Assembly: GCF_000702665.1 (NCBI RefSeq)
Contig: NZ_JNJA01000010.1
Location: forward strand, 82,325-146,324
From: Solidesulfovibrio alcoholivorans DSM 5433
Lineage (GTDB): Bacteria; Desulfobacterota; Desulfovibrionia; Desulfovibrionales; Desulfovibrionaceae
Length of the DNA stretch: 64,000 nucleotides
Direction: 5' to 3'
The position numbers were made by a program, and so were the translations under genes. Under the pieces are notes generated by a model. The model was not told the DNA's origin and did no database searches. It was given only the letters and a program-made list of their open reading frames with translations. Below, in pieces: positions 44,460 to 53,177 of this stretch. The stretch's first letter is position 1; each line of letters begins with the position of its first letter.

Positions 44460-46413
44460 CAGCATCCTCGCTTGTCTTGTCCGCCGGGCAAACCAGGGAA
44501 CAGACCACCCTGGTCCCACCGGCCTCGGCGTCTTCTATGGACAGCAGCGCCCCGATCATCCTGGCCCGATAGGCCATGATGCGAAGGCCGAGCCCCCCCG
44601 GGGAACCGGCCGCTGCCCGGCGGCCGATGCCGTCGTCGGCCACGGCCAGGGTCAGCCGCCGGTCGAGCCCGCAATCCAGGCTGATGGCGACCCGGCCGGG
44701 GTGGGCATGTTTGACGGCATTGGTTACCGACTCCTGGGCGATGCGGTAGAGCTGGACGAGATGTTTGTTGCGGCAAGGCGAACAGGACAAATGCTCGCGG
44801 TACTGGACCGCGATGCCGGTCGACCGGCTCACGCGTCGCGCCAACTCGGCCAGGGACGACCCGACTTCCCCGGGAGCGAGCTCCACAGGCCAAAGTCCCC
44901 GGGAGAGGTCGTAGGCCTGGCCGACCGAATCCGAGAGCAGCGAGGCGATCTCCGTGACTTCCTCGGCCATGCCCTGTTCCGCGATGGTGCGGCGGGCCAG
45001 GGCCGCGCAACGCACTCGGGTGCCCACCAACTGCTGGCACAGCCCATCGTGCAGATCGTGGCTGAGGCGCCGACGTTCCTCCTCGCTGACATTGATGATT
45101 TCCCGCTCCAGCCGGGTACGCTCGTCCATCTCCGTGCGCAAGTCGGAGGACAGGTTTTCCACGGCCGTAAACGCGTTGGCAAAGCGCTGGGCCATGGCCA
45201 AGGCCTGGAACAAAACAAAGGCAAGAAAGCCGAACAGGAGGATACTCCTCTCGGAAAAGCTGATGATATGTCCGTAAATTTCGCTCAAGGTGGCGGCCGA
45301 AAAGGAAAGGTATCCCAGTAAAAGAAAACGGGCTCCATCACGACCCCGTCGCACGCAGATGATAAGCATAAGCATGTAATAGCAATTGAATAATACTGTG
45401 GAGATGGCGAACCAGTACAGCGCGGTATAGATAACAAGATTCGGTTGCGTCAGCACGATTAAAATAAATGCAATATTTCTCAAGTCACACAGGTTCTGAA
45501 CGAAAAGTAAAAATTCAAGTGGATACAAAGACCTATAGAACCTGTATGCACAAGAAGACATAATAGGGTAGCTTATTACTGAAATTTTTTGGAGGGTTTC
45601 TGGGTCTGCCTTCAGGATAAACAAATTTATCAACCAATCAGACGGGTCTGATGTGACATAATAACAGACCAACAAAAGACAACCCAGGCTAAAATAGAGC
45701 GTGGATGATTCCTTTCGCTTCAGAAAATAGAGAACCAAATGGTACACGGTCATGATCAGCAGACTGCCAACAAAAAACATGCCCCAGGACCAGATCCGGC
45801 TATGTATCAGTTCCAGTTGGTCCTGCAGGCCAAGCAGGACCGGATAAAGCAGCCCTCCCCGGCGAAACGCATGGTTGGACACCTGCAGTACCAGATCGAT
45901 GGGCTTCCCCTGGCTGGCAACCCGGGCCAGCACCAGGGAGCGATGCGGCGTTTCGGTGGCGGAACTGCGTCCCAGTTCGCCGCTTTGGGCGACAAGCTTG
46001 CCGTCGGCCCACAGCCTGTAGGCGGCATGGATGCTGATAAGCCGCAGGGCCAGCTGACAAACCCCGGGCACCGGTAACAGGCGCAAGCGAAAGGTGGCCT
46101 GTCCCTGGCCGGGCAAGGGCTGGCCGTGGAGCATCTGGCCTTTCCACGTGCCAGGAAGATTCATGAAACCGGACGGCTGGGGCGGGGCAAGGTCGGGTTT
46201 GAAGTCTTCAGGGGCAAGGAGCCGGTCCCAGTAGAATTCCCACTGGCCGTTGAGGGCAACCGGACCGTCCCGGGCCACATCCCACTCGGACAGGTCGAGC
46301 ACGCCGCGCTCGGCCACGGGCATTTTCTTGTCCTGCCCGGTACAACCCAGGCAAGGCAAGAGGATCAGGAGAATCAGGGCGGCAAGAAGTCTTGCTTGGC
46401 GGACCTGGGGCAT
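44452..46413 (-). CDS. 7TM-DISM sensor histidine kinase (HisKA_3 type)
   Basis: A 653-residue protein. A lipoprotein-like signal (LILLILLPCLGC) is followed by a periplasmic beta-rich domain (about 40-205; QWEFYWDRLL, GTWKGQ, RLWADGKLV, as in DISMED domains). A block of seven membrane spans (about 215-400), a short coiled coil and a NarX-type kinase core follow: SHDLHDGLCQQLVG (phospho-histidine about 452), QLYRIAQESVTNAVKHAH (N box) and DDGIGRRAAAGSPGGLGLR (G boxes). DISMED domains are thought to bind carbohydrates or related ligands. It pairs with the overlapping LuxR-type regulator. This pair is the core of the block lying between umuD and umuC relics. Confidence 0.92.
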   Translation of the reverse strand: MPQVRQARLLAALILLILLPCLGCTGQDKKMPVAERGVLDLSEWDVARDGPVALNGQWEFYWDRLLAPEDFKPDLAPPQPSGFMNLPGTWKGQMLHGQPLPGQGQATFRLRLLPVPGVCQLALRLISIHAAYRLWADGKLVAQSGELGRSSATETPHRSLVLARVASQGKPIDLVLQVSNHAFRRGGLLYPVLLGLQDQLELIHSRIWSWGMFFVGSLLIMTVYHLVLYFLKRKESSTLYFSLGCLLLVCYYVTSDPSDWLINLFILKADPETLQKISVISYPIMSSCAYRFYRSLYPLEFLLFVQNLCDLRNIAFILIVLTQPNLVIYTALYWFAISTVLFNCYYMLMLIICVRRGRDGARFLLLGYLSFSAATLSEIYGHIISFSERSILLFGFLAFVLFQALAMAQRFANAFTAVENLSSDLRTEMDERTRLEREIINVSEEERRRLSHDLHDGLCQQLVGTRVRCAALARRTIAEQGMAEEVTEIASLLSDSVGQAYDLSRGLWPVELAPGEVGSSLAELARRVSRSTGIAVQYREHLSCSPCRNKHLVQLYRIAQESVTNAVKHAHPGRVAISLDCGLDRRLTLAVADDGIGRRAAAGSPGGLGLRIMAYRARMIGALLSIEDAEAGGTRVVCSLVCPADKTSEDADG

Positions 46414-46693
46414 ACATTCCCCCGATATCTCAAAGCGATGTAATATTTCCTACGGCAGCGCCGCACCGTTGTCGAGCATCCCGGCGACAGCATCAAACGA
46501 CACTGTGGTCAAGCGCTCTAGCCCGTGTGGCGCATGTTCCGTGGCCCACCTCCTGGCCGAGGGTGGCGAAAAAGATTGAAGGTCGAGGGACACCGTGGCT
46601 TACGGTGTTCGGGACAGGCCCGGGACTTTGCCCTGCCGCCAGCTTGCCACGCGCCACGGCGCTGACCGCCGAGGCATGGCAGCATGGTGGCCT

Positions 46694-48490
46694 CTACTGC
46701 AACAGCAATAACGTGACGCCGGCTGGCGCAGTCGTCGCGGTCGCGACCTTGGCCGCTTCGACGCGATTGTTGTTTGTGTCGACCACATACAACACACCAG
46801 CCTTGCTCACGGAAAGACCTTGCGGAAAGTTGAATTCTCCGTCATCGCGCCCGGCGTCAGAGCCGGAATCGCCGCCTCCGTAGCGTGTCCAGTTGCCGGA
46901 GACACTGCGGACCTGGACGCGATTGTTGCCCGTGTCGGCGACATAAAGGTTGCCGGAGGCGTCCACGGCCACGCCGGATGGGGATTGAAACTGGCCAAGC
47001 GCAGTACCTTCCGACCCGATGGCCGTCCAGGTGCCAGCGGCGTCACGGACCAGAACACGGTTGTTGTACATGTCCGTGACGTAGAGTTTGCCGGCGCTCA
47101 CCGTCAGGCTGCTTGGCCAGGAGAAGCTCCCGAGGCCCGCGCCGGGGGTGGTGATGGCCGTCCAGGTGCCGGCGGTGTCGCGGACCTGGAGGCGGTTGTT
47201 GCCCATGTCGGCGACATAGAGGTTGCCGGAGGTATCCGTGGCAATGCCGTTGGGCAGAAAGAACTGTCCGATATCGGAGCCATTTTCGCCGGTGCTCGAC
47301 CAGTTCCCGGCGGCATCGCGGATCTGGATGCGGTTGTTGCCGGTATCGGCTATGTAGATATTACCGGCGGTGTCCACGGCAACACCACTTGGACCAAGAA
47401 ATTCTCCGAGGCCGTCACCCTCACTGCCGATGGCCGTCCAGTTGCCGGCGGCATCCCGTATCTGAATACGGCTGTTTCCCTGGTCGACGAGGAATATTTT
47501 TCCAGAAGTGTCTGTGGTCAGACCGCAGGGGTAAAGAAAATAGCCTGCCGCGCTGCTCGTGCTGCCCCACAGTATCGGCCAGACGCCTTCCGTCGCCATG
47601 GTGCCGACAAACACACTGCCATCGCTGGCGACGTAGATATTACCTGAACTGTCCAGGGCCAGGCTATAAAGGTTCGTAAAGCTGTCGAGGGCGGTGGCCG
47701 TCCAAGAACCCGACGTGTCGCGCACTTGGATACGGCCATTGTAGTTGTCGGAAACGTAGACATTGCCCGATCCATCCACTGCAATACTTTCTGGATAATC
47801 GAATTTTCCCGTTTCTGTGCCGGAAGAACCGGTTTCCGACCACGTCTCGGACGAGGCGTCACGGATCTGGATGCGATTGTTGCTGGTGTCGGCCACGTAG
47901 ATGTTGCCGGAGCCGTCCACGGTGATGCCGCATGGAAATTTAAACTGGCCGACACTCGTGCCGTACGAGCCGTAGGAAGTCCATTGTTCGGAAGTGTCGC
48001 GGACCTGGATGCGATTGTTGCCGCTGTCGGCGACGTAGAGTTGACCGGCGCTGTCCACTGCAATGCCGCGCGGAGTCGTAAACTGGCCGAGTCCCGAGCC
48101 GTTGGAGCCAATCGTTGTCCAGCTGCCGTTGCCGTCCCCGACGAGAATGCGACTGTTGGTACTGTCAGGTGAGTATATCGTTCCTGAAGAATCAACGGCG
48201 ATCATATTTGCCATGACACCGATACTTGTGTCTGGGCCGGCGATGGTTGTCCAGTTTCCCGCGCTATCGCGTTTTTCTATCTCGTTATACGTTGCATTGA
48301 GAATATACATCGTGCCGTCGCTTTTGACGACGGCATTGCGGGCCGTTCCCACGCCGTAGGTGAACTGGCTGGTATTGACGGGCGCAATCCTAGAAAATAT
48401 CAACGGCTTTGCCATACTGGACTCGGCTGTCAATAGGATGAAAACAAGGAACATCAGGACGCAAAGGATGCTGTGCTTTCCGTTTTCCAT
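46694..48490 (-). CDS. Secreted NHL-repeat beta-propeller protein
   Basis: A 598-residue protein with an N-terminal signal (HSILCVLMFLVFILLTAESS) and about ten NHL-type repeats of about 50 residues, each with the pattern GQF..P.GIAVDSSGNIYVADTGNNRIQ(I/V)RD...W..(I/Y)GS. NHL propellers bind proteins, sugars or RNA and are often extracellular. The ATG at 48,490 has GAGGT seven bases upstream; the open frame begins nine codons earlier. It is divergent from no close gene and lies next to the 7TM-DISM kinase, with which it might share a signal, though nothing proves that. A hairpin ACACCGT-N5-ACGGTGT (46,590-46,608) follows the gene. The 280-base gap to the kinase gene holds nothing else. Confidence 0.85.
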   Translation of the reverse strand: MENGKHSILCVLMFLVFILLTAESSMAKPLIFSRIAPVNTSQFTYGVGTARNAVVKSDGTMYILNATYNEIEKRDSAGNWTTIAGPDTSIGVMANMIAVDSSGTIYSPDSTNSRILVGDGNGSWTTIGSNGSGLGQFTTPRGIAVDSAGQLYVADSGNNRIQVRDTSEQWTSYGSYGTSVGQFKFPCGITVDGSGNIYVADTSNNRIQIRDASSETWSETGSSGTETGKFDYPESIAVDGSGNVYVSDNYNGRIQVRDTSGSWTATALDSFTNLYSLALDSSGNIYVASDGSVFVGTMATEGVWPILWGSTSSAAGYFLYPCGLTTDTSGKIFLVDQGNSRIQIRDAAGNWTAIGSEGDGLGEFLGPSGVAVDTAGNIYIADTGNNRIQIRDAAGNWSSTGENGSDIGQFFLPNGIATDTSGNLYVADMGNNRLQVRDTAGTWTAITTPGAGLGSFSWPSSLTVSAGKLYVTDMYNNRVLVRDAAGTWTAIGSEGTALGQFQSPSGVAVDASGNLYVADTGNNRVQVRSVSGNWTRYGGGDSGSDAGRDDGEFNFPQGLSVSKAGVLYVVDTNNNRVEAAKVATATTAPAGVTLLLLQ

Positions 48491-48663
48491 GGATTGTACC
48501 TCGTTTAGAGTTAGCATGCGAAGGAAGCATATGCGGCGTGCCGGCGATGCCGCCGTAGCAATGCGCGAAAGGAATTGGCATCTCTCCCTTCCCGGTTCCG
48601 TACAGGCATTACTTTTTTGAAAATGTTAACACCAAAATGCGTTGAACGCTGTCAAGGAAATCC

Positions 48664-49044
48664 ATGATCTTATGTAATGGAATTCAGGGACAGCCCTGCG
48701 TCGCGCAGGCAGCCTCGGCACATACCGGCGAAATCCTCATGATCGCTTTACAGGTTCTGGATCGGATTTTTCGGAAGGGGTACCGCTCCAAGAAGGCGGA
48801 AGTATTGTTGTCTGGCTTGGAGCCCACCGGTTGCCGGCAGCTATCGCGCCTCGCCCCAGTTCGAACCTCTGAACCGAAAGCGGAACGCCTCATGGGAGCT
48901 ATGGATCAAGCAAACGCCCGCCGGGGCCGCGACACGCTTCGCCTTGCCGCCTGCGGCATCAATCAGGCCTGGCAGATGAAGCAAGCGGCTCTGTCGCCCC
49001 AATACACCACGTGCTGGGCGGATTTGCCGGAGGTGAAGGCATAG
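48664..49044 (+). pseudogene. umuC: umuC C-terminal fragment (repeat copy 3)
   Basis: An open frame of 126 codons. From about 48,720 it matches the C-terminus of UmuC: TGEILMIALQVLDRIFRKGY, RSKKAEVLLSGLEPTGCRQL, PKAERLMGAMDQANARRGRD and the final AALSPQYTTCWADLPEVKA with its natural stop. The polymerase catalytic and finger domains are missing, so it cannot be active. It lies on the same strand as the truncated umuD at 43.56 kb, with the two-component/NHL block between. Confidence 0.8.
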
Positions 49045-49140
49045 GACGCTCCCCGGCATCCCTCGGCAGTTCAGCAATTTCCCCGCCGTCTGCCTCACCA
49101 GGGAACAATGTCTACCCGAATGGTATCAAAAATTCTATCG
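49045..49140 (+). repeat. Spacer downstream of umuC (copy 3)
   Basis: GGACGCTCC, CCTCGGCAGTT, CAGCAATTTCCCCGCCGTCTGCC match the stretch after the umuC tail at 52.82-52.87 kb. Here it diverges after about 70 bases and no terminator or tRNA fragment follows. From 49,141 to 49,344 I see no gene or signal. Confidence 0.65.
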
Positions 49141-49344
49141 TAAAAGCGCAAGCTTGGCGTGAGGTGGCGTCAATGCGTGTGTGGACGCTTCGGCCATTTT
49201 GCGATTAAACTCTTTGCGTGGGAATGCTCAGGATCAGTTTCGCAAGGGGAAAATCCATAAACTGAGAACAACCAAGATATTATCCTATAAACGAAGAGTC
49301 TGAGCCTGTTCGAGCCGGCGCGAAACCCAGGGGAAGGCGAGCGT

Positions 49345-50601
49345 ATGAAAATCATAGTCTTGGTGCTTCTGGCGCTTTGCATCATGTCGGTGCAGGCCTG
49401 CGAGAAGCGACCGCAGAATCCACCTGAACTCAAAACCGCCAAACCGGAAAGCGTCGGGATATCGCCCCAGAAGCTCGCGGCCATCGACAGCCTGATCGAA
49501 AAGGCAATTGCTGAGCAGATTGTTCCCGGCACGGTGGTGCTGGTGGCAAAGGACGGCAAGGTTGTCTACCATAAGGCCTTTGGTCGGGCCAATCTCGACC
49601 GTCCGATGACCACAGATACCATTTTCCAGATGTATTCCAGCAGCAAGATTGTCACCAGTGTTGCCGTCATGCAACTGGTTGAGCAGGGCAAATTGCATCT
49701 GGACGATCCCATTTCAATGTATATTCCCGAGTTCGCTTCCCAAAGCGTCAAAGAAACGCTGCCCGAAGGCTCCAACCCGCCTTTCCGACTCGTGCCGGCG
49801 CGAAGCGCGCCCACCCTGCGCCAAGCCTTGTCCATGACCACAGGCATTGTGGGGTACATGGATACCGGGTTCATTCATTACGGCGTGGACATCGGCATAG
49901 GCGACCCGGATTTTGACCTGGCTGAAAACATGCGCCGTCTGGCCAGGATGCCGCTGGAGTTCCAGCCTGGCACCCAATTCGGCTATGGCTTGAGCAACGA
50001 TGTGGCCGGAAGAATGATTGAGGTCGCTTCGGGGATGAGCCTTGCCGAGTATTACCAGAGACATATCTTCGGCCCCTTGGGAATGCAGGACAGTTTTTTC
50101 TATCCACCGGCAGAAAAAGCCTCGCGTGTGGCCCCTTCCTGGGAGGGAGACGGGCGCAGGCTGACCGGCAAGGTCGTTCCCTATACGTTCAAAAACCGCA
50201 GACTGTATTCGTCAGGCAACGGCCTGTTCACCACCACCTCCGATTACTCCCGGCTGGGACAGATGCTCCTTGACGGCGGAGAGTACGGGGGGGTGCGGAT
50301 TCTGAAACCCGAATCAGTCAATGAGATTCGTACGAACCAGATCAGCGAGTTGCAGGGAGTGGAAAGTTTCGTGTTTTTCCAGAAGGGGTATGATCGGTAT
50401 GGACTGGGCTGCTTCATCAACGGCAAGGGAAGCGTCCGTGACCCGGGCTCCATCAGCGTCCTGGGCCTGGGGGGCAAGAACCTGGACCTGAACTTCGAGC
50501 GCAGGCTGATGGTCCTGGTTATGCAGACTGTCTTCCCTCCCCAACCCGCTTGGGAGATTTCCGAAGAGGTGTCTCGCCTTGTCTCCGCCGCGCTCAAATG
50601 A
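49345..50601 (+). CDS. Serine hydrolase, class C beta-lactamase/esterase fold
   Basis: A 418-residue lipoprotein-like protein (MKIIVLVLLALCIMSVQAC, lipid Cys about 19). The SxxK motif is in MYSSSKIVTSVAVMQL (about 104-119), the tyrosine-containing second motif is in FGYGLSNDVAGRM (about 213-225), and the conserved LTTGI-like segment is LSMTTGIVGYMD. Members are D-aminopeptidases, esterases or transpeptidase-like proteins; the family alone does not show activity on antibiotics. It is exported to the periplasm or outer membrane. The next gene starts six bases after its stop, so the two are an operon. Confidence 0.85.
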   Translation: MKIIVLVLLALCIMSVQACEKRPQNPPELKTAKPESVGISPQKLAAIDSLIEKAIAEQIVPGTVVLVAKDGKVVYHKAFGRANLDRPMTTDTIFQMYSSSKIVTSVAVMQLVEQGKLHLDDPISMYIPEFASQSVKETLPEGSNPPFRLVPARSAPTLRQALSMTTGIVGYMDTGFIHYGVDIGIGDPDFDLAENMRRLARMPLEFQPGTQFGYGLSNDVAGRMIEVASGMSLAEYYQRHIFGPLGMQDSFFYPPAEKASRVAPSWEGDGRRLTGKVVPYTFKNRRLYSSGNGLFTTTSDYSRLGQMLLDGGEYGGVRILKPESVNEIRTNQISELQGVESFVFFQKGYDRYGLGCFINGKGSVRDPGSISVLGLGGKNLDLNFERRLMVLVMQTVFPPQPAWEISEEVSRLVSAALK

Positions 50602-50607
50602 ACCGCC

Positions 50608-52662
50608 ATGACGCTGCGCAACACCATACTCATCAGGATGGTCCTCCTGATCTGCGCCATTGCCCTTGCCCTTTCCGCAGTATTCTTCTGGATATTCAGC
50701 GATGACGTACGGCAACGCGCCCAGCAAGCAGTTGACGCGACCTTCGCGTTTTTTGAGGACAGCCTGCAGCGCAGGCAACGGGAAATCGCCCGCGAGGTCG
50801 AGAAGGTCAACCAGCCGATACATGCTGGACTTGTTCACGCGGCTTCGGAGCGTAACGGGAAACCGGTCCAGAATGACGACGCTGCGAGCGCCCGGATTGC
50901 CGAAATGGTGGCCGCTACCCAGCCGTTGACGGATCAGCTTTTCGCATTGGCCGAGACCTTGGGAATGCGGGGGATACGGATCGCCCTATACGACCAACAG
51001 GGCACGCTGCTGCTGCTTTTTTTTAACGATGCCCCGATGTACTATACTGTAGGTCTCTACCTGCCGGAATTCGCACCCGGACGCCTGCTCGTGCAACGCC
51101 GCGTGATCGTGCAGGCCGGAGGCTCGGTGACCCGGGTCGTCCAAGACGAGAAGCGTCTCCTGACTCCATCGATCATTGCGCACATGGATTTCGTCGCCCT
51201 TCCACCGGGGCAGGCGGAAAAAATCCAGAGCGCAGCCGTGGCTGGATATCCCCAGGGACAATTCGCCCTCCTCGACCGGATGCCCGCCTTGCGATTGCGG
51301 ATTCCGGTGCATGGCACGCCATCAAAATTCGGCTACTTTGCATTGAACACCAGTTCCAACAACGATGAGACAAACAGCGGACTGCTGGAATTGACTATGC
51401 AGATGACGCCCGGCGACATCCAGCATGTCGCGGCGCTGACCCACACCCAGATCAATGCCTTCGTGGAAGGCGAACTTTCCTGCGGCACACTGGAGTCCTA
51501 TCCAAAGCTGGAAAGCCCCTCCCCTGTGCCGGTCAGCTTCGACGGACTCATCAAAAAACCACAGCCCAGTCCCGTCGTATTCAGAAACGCTGGCGGGCAA
51601 AGCTATTATGAAAGCCTGCTAACCTTCGGCAACAGCGAGGGCCCGGTGGCGACCATCGCTGTGCTGCTTCCCAGAGATGTGGAACGACGAGCCACGCTGA
51701 TTTTGTTGTTGAGCATAGGGGGCGCGGGCCTGCTATTTGTGCTGCTGACCGGTGCGGAGGCGGTCCGGGTCAGTCGGCAGGTCTCCGATCCGATCAGCCG
51801 TCTCGTTGCTGCCATGCAACGGCTGGCCAGGGGGGAGGTCGCCCCGGTAGAGGAACTCGATGACCGCCCCGGGCAGGCCGGTATTGTCGAGGTGGGTCAC
51901 ATGAATCATGCCCTGCATGTTCTTGTGCGAACCAATGCCGAAACCATCGCCCTGGCCGAAGCAATAGCCGCTGGCGACTTTCTGGCACAGGTCACGCCCC
52001 GCTCCCCCCAGGATCGGATGATGCATTCTTTAAACGCCATGGTGCAGCAGTTGTACGAGCATCAACGTCTCACCACCCAGGCCATCGAAGAGGCACGGGT
52101 TGCCAATCTGACTTTGGCAGATGCCAATTGCAAGCTTGAAGCGTTGAGCAGTACCGATGCGCTGACCGGAATCGCCAACCGGCGGAGGTTCGATGAAACC
52201 CTGGAGAGGGAATATGCCAGCCATGTCCGCTTAAAGGCAGAGATGTCGCTCATCCTGCTGGATGTCGATTTTTTCAAGCTCTACAACGACCATTACGGCC
52301 ACCAACAAGGCGACGAATGTCTGCGCCGTATCGCCGGGGTGTTGTCGGGATGCGCCAAGCGTCCCTCCGATCTTGTTGCCCGCTATGGTGGAGAGGAGTT
52401 CGTCTGCATCCTTCCAGACACAGACATCAGCGGAGCGATCTATGTGGCGGAGTGCATACGACAGAGCGTCATGAAACAGGCAATTCCCCATGCGCGCTCA
52501 GAAATTTCCGACCGGGTAACTGTTAGTCTGGGCGTCACGAGCTTGCGTTGCCACTCCGAAACGTCACCGGCTCATTTGCTTGAGCAGGCAGACCGATATC
52601 TGTACCGAGCCAAAAACGCCGGGAGAAACCGGATTGAAAGCCCCCAGTCTGACGCGCCTTGA
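50608..52662 (+). CDS. Membrane diguanylate cyclase with periplasmic sensor, HAMP and GGDEF
   Basis: A 684-residue protein. A first membrane span (about 8-28), a large periplasmic sensor domain (about 30-350) and a second span (about 356-378) are followed by HAMP (about 380-445). A C-terminal GGDEF domain (about 510-675) begins with LEALSSTDALTGIANRRRFD. The active-site loop is GGEEF (about 594), a functional variant. RPSD five residues before it is an intact inhibitory I-site (RxxD). It should make cyclic di-GMP in response to a periplasmic signal with product feedback. It follows the serine hydrolase gene by six bases. Confidence 0.92.
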   Translation: MTLRNTILIRMVLLICAIALALSAVFFWIFSDDVRQRAQQAVDATFAFFEDSLQRRQREIAREVEKVNQPIHAGLVHAASERNGKPVQNDDAASARIAEMVAATQPLTDQLFALAETLGMRGIRIALYDQQGTLLLLFFNDAPMYYTVGLYLPEFAPGRLLVQRRVIVQAGGSVTRVVQDEKRLLTPSIIAHMDFVALPPGQAEKIQSAAVAGYPQGQFALLDRMPALRLRIPVHGTPSKFGYFALNTSSNNDETNSGLLELTMQMTPGDIQHVAALTHTQINAFVEGELSCGTLESYPKLESPSPVPVSFDGLIKKPQPSPVVFRNAGGQSYYESLLTFGNSEGPVATIAVLLPRDVERRATLILLLSIGGAGLLFVLLTGAEAVRVSRQVSDPISRLVAAMQRLARGEVAPVEELDDRPGQAGIVEVGHMNHALHVLVRTNAETIALAEAIAAGDFLAQVTPRSPQDRMMHSLNAMVQQLYEHQRLTTQAIEEARVANLTLADANCKLEALSSTDALTGIANRRRFDETLEREYASHVRLKAEMSLILLDVDFFKLYNDHYGHQQGDECLRRIAGVLSGCAKRPSDLVARYGGEEFVCILPDTDISGAIYVAECIRQSVMKQAIPHARSEISDRVTVSLGVTSLRCHSETSPAHLLEQADRYLYRAKNAGRNRIESPQSDAP

Positions 52663-52785
52663 GGGGGACTGCTCCCGGTGCCTAGCCCAGGTGTGACGCC
52701 GCAGGCGACTTTTTCTGCCGTGATAAAACATCAATAGGCAACGCAATGCCTACGGATTCTTCAAATCCATCTTGCGCGGCCGGGA

Positions 52786-52960
52786 CAGCACCTGCTGGGC
52801 GGATTTGCCAGAGGTGGAGGCAGAGGACGCGCCCTCGGCAGTTACAGCAATTTCCCCGCCGTCTGCCCAGGCGCGGGCCAACGTCTGCCCGAATGTTATC
52901 CAAAATTTCCTCGTTATCCCATATGGTTGGCCAAGATGTTATCCAGCCCGGTTATCCACA
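52786..52960 (+). repeat. umuC tail remnant and downstream spacer (copy 4)
   Basis: TCWADLPEVEA (from about 52,790) is the UmuC C-terminus with its stop lost. It is followed by GCGCCCTCGGCAGTTACAGC, TTTCCCCGCCGTCTGCCC, GCGGGCCAACGTCTGCCC and ATCCAGCCCGGTTATCCAC, the fullest form of the spacer found in fragments at 21.0, 30.3, 43.2 and 49.1 kb. No intact gene. The stretch 52,663-52,785 shows nothing recognisable. Confidence 0.65.
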
Positions 52961-52966
52961 TGATAA

Positions 52967-52998
52967 AAGGGGTCAGGCCAAACATGACCTAACCCCTT
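52967..52998 (-). terminator. Terminator next to the tRNA-Arg fragment (copy 4)
   Basis: AAGGGGTCAGG pairs with CCTAACCCCTT (one G-T pair) around a 10-base loop. On the minus strand it is followed by TTATC. It lies 10 bases beyond the CCA end of the tRNA fragment, a normal place for a tRNA terminator. Confidence 0.65.
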
Positions 52999-53008
52999 GA
53001 TTTTATGT

Positions 53009-53055
53009 TGGTGCGCCCGGCAGGATTCGAACCTGCGGCCGTCTGCTTAGAAGGC
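53009..53055 (-). pseudogene. tRNA-Arg(TCT) 3' fragment, copy 4
   Basis: The 3' half of a tRNA-Arg: anticodon loop CTTCTAA, stem CAGAC, T-arm GCAGGTTCGAATCCTGC, acceptor GGGCGCA and CCA. Upstream on the minus strand the sequence turns into AT-rich DNA without a D-arm or matching acceptor strand. It is identical to the copy at 43,284 over 46 bases. It looks like one end of an integrated element. Confidence 0.75.
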
Positions 53056-53177
53056 CGACCTTTAATTTACAACAACCTAGAATAACTTGATTTTATTTGA
53101 GAAAAGATAACACCCTCCGGCTAAAATGACCCAAAATAGCCCATAGACGGTTATCCAGAGGTTAGCCACCCGGGGGG

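Noticed and set aside
21148..53055. tRNA-Arg genes at 21.15, 43.28 and 53.01 kb
   Set aside because: Only the 3' half of the tRNA is present at each place. The D-arm and 5' acceptor strand are missing, so none can fold as a tRNA.
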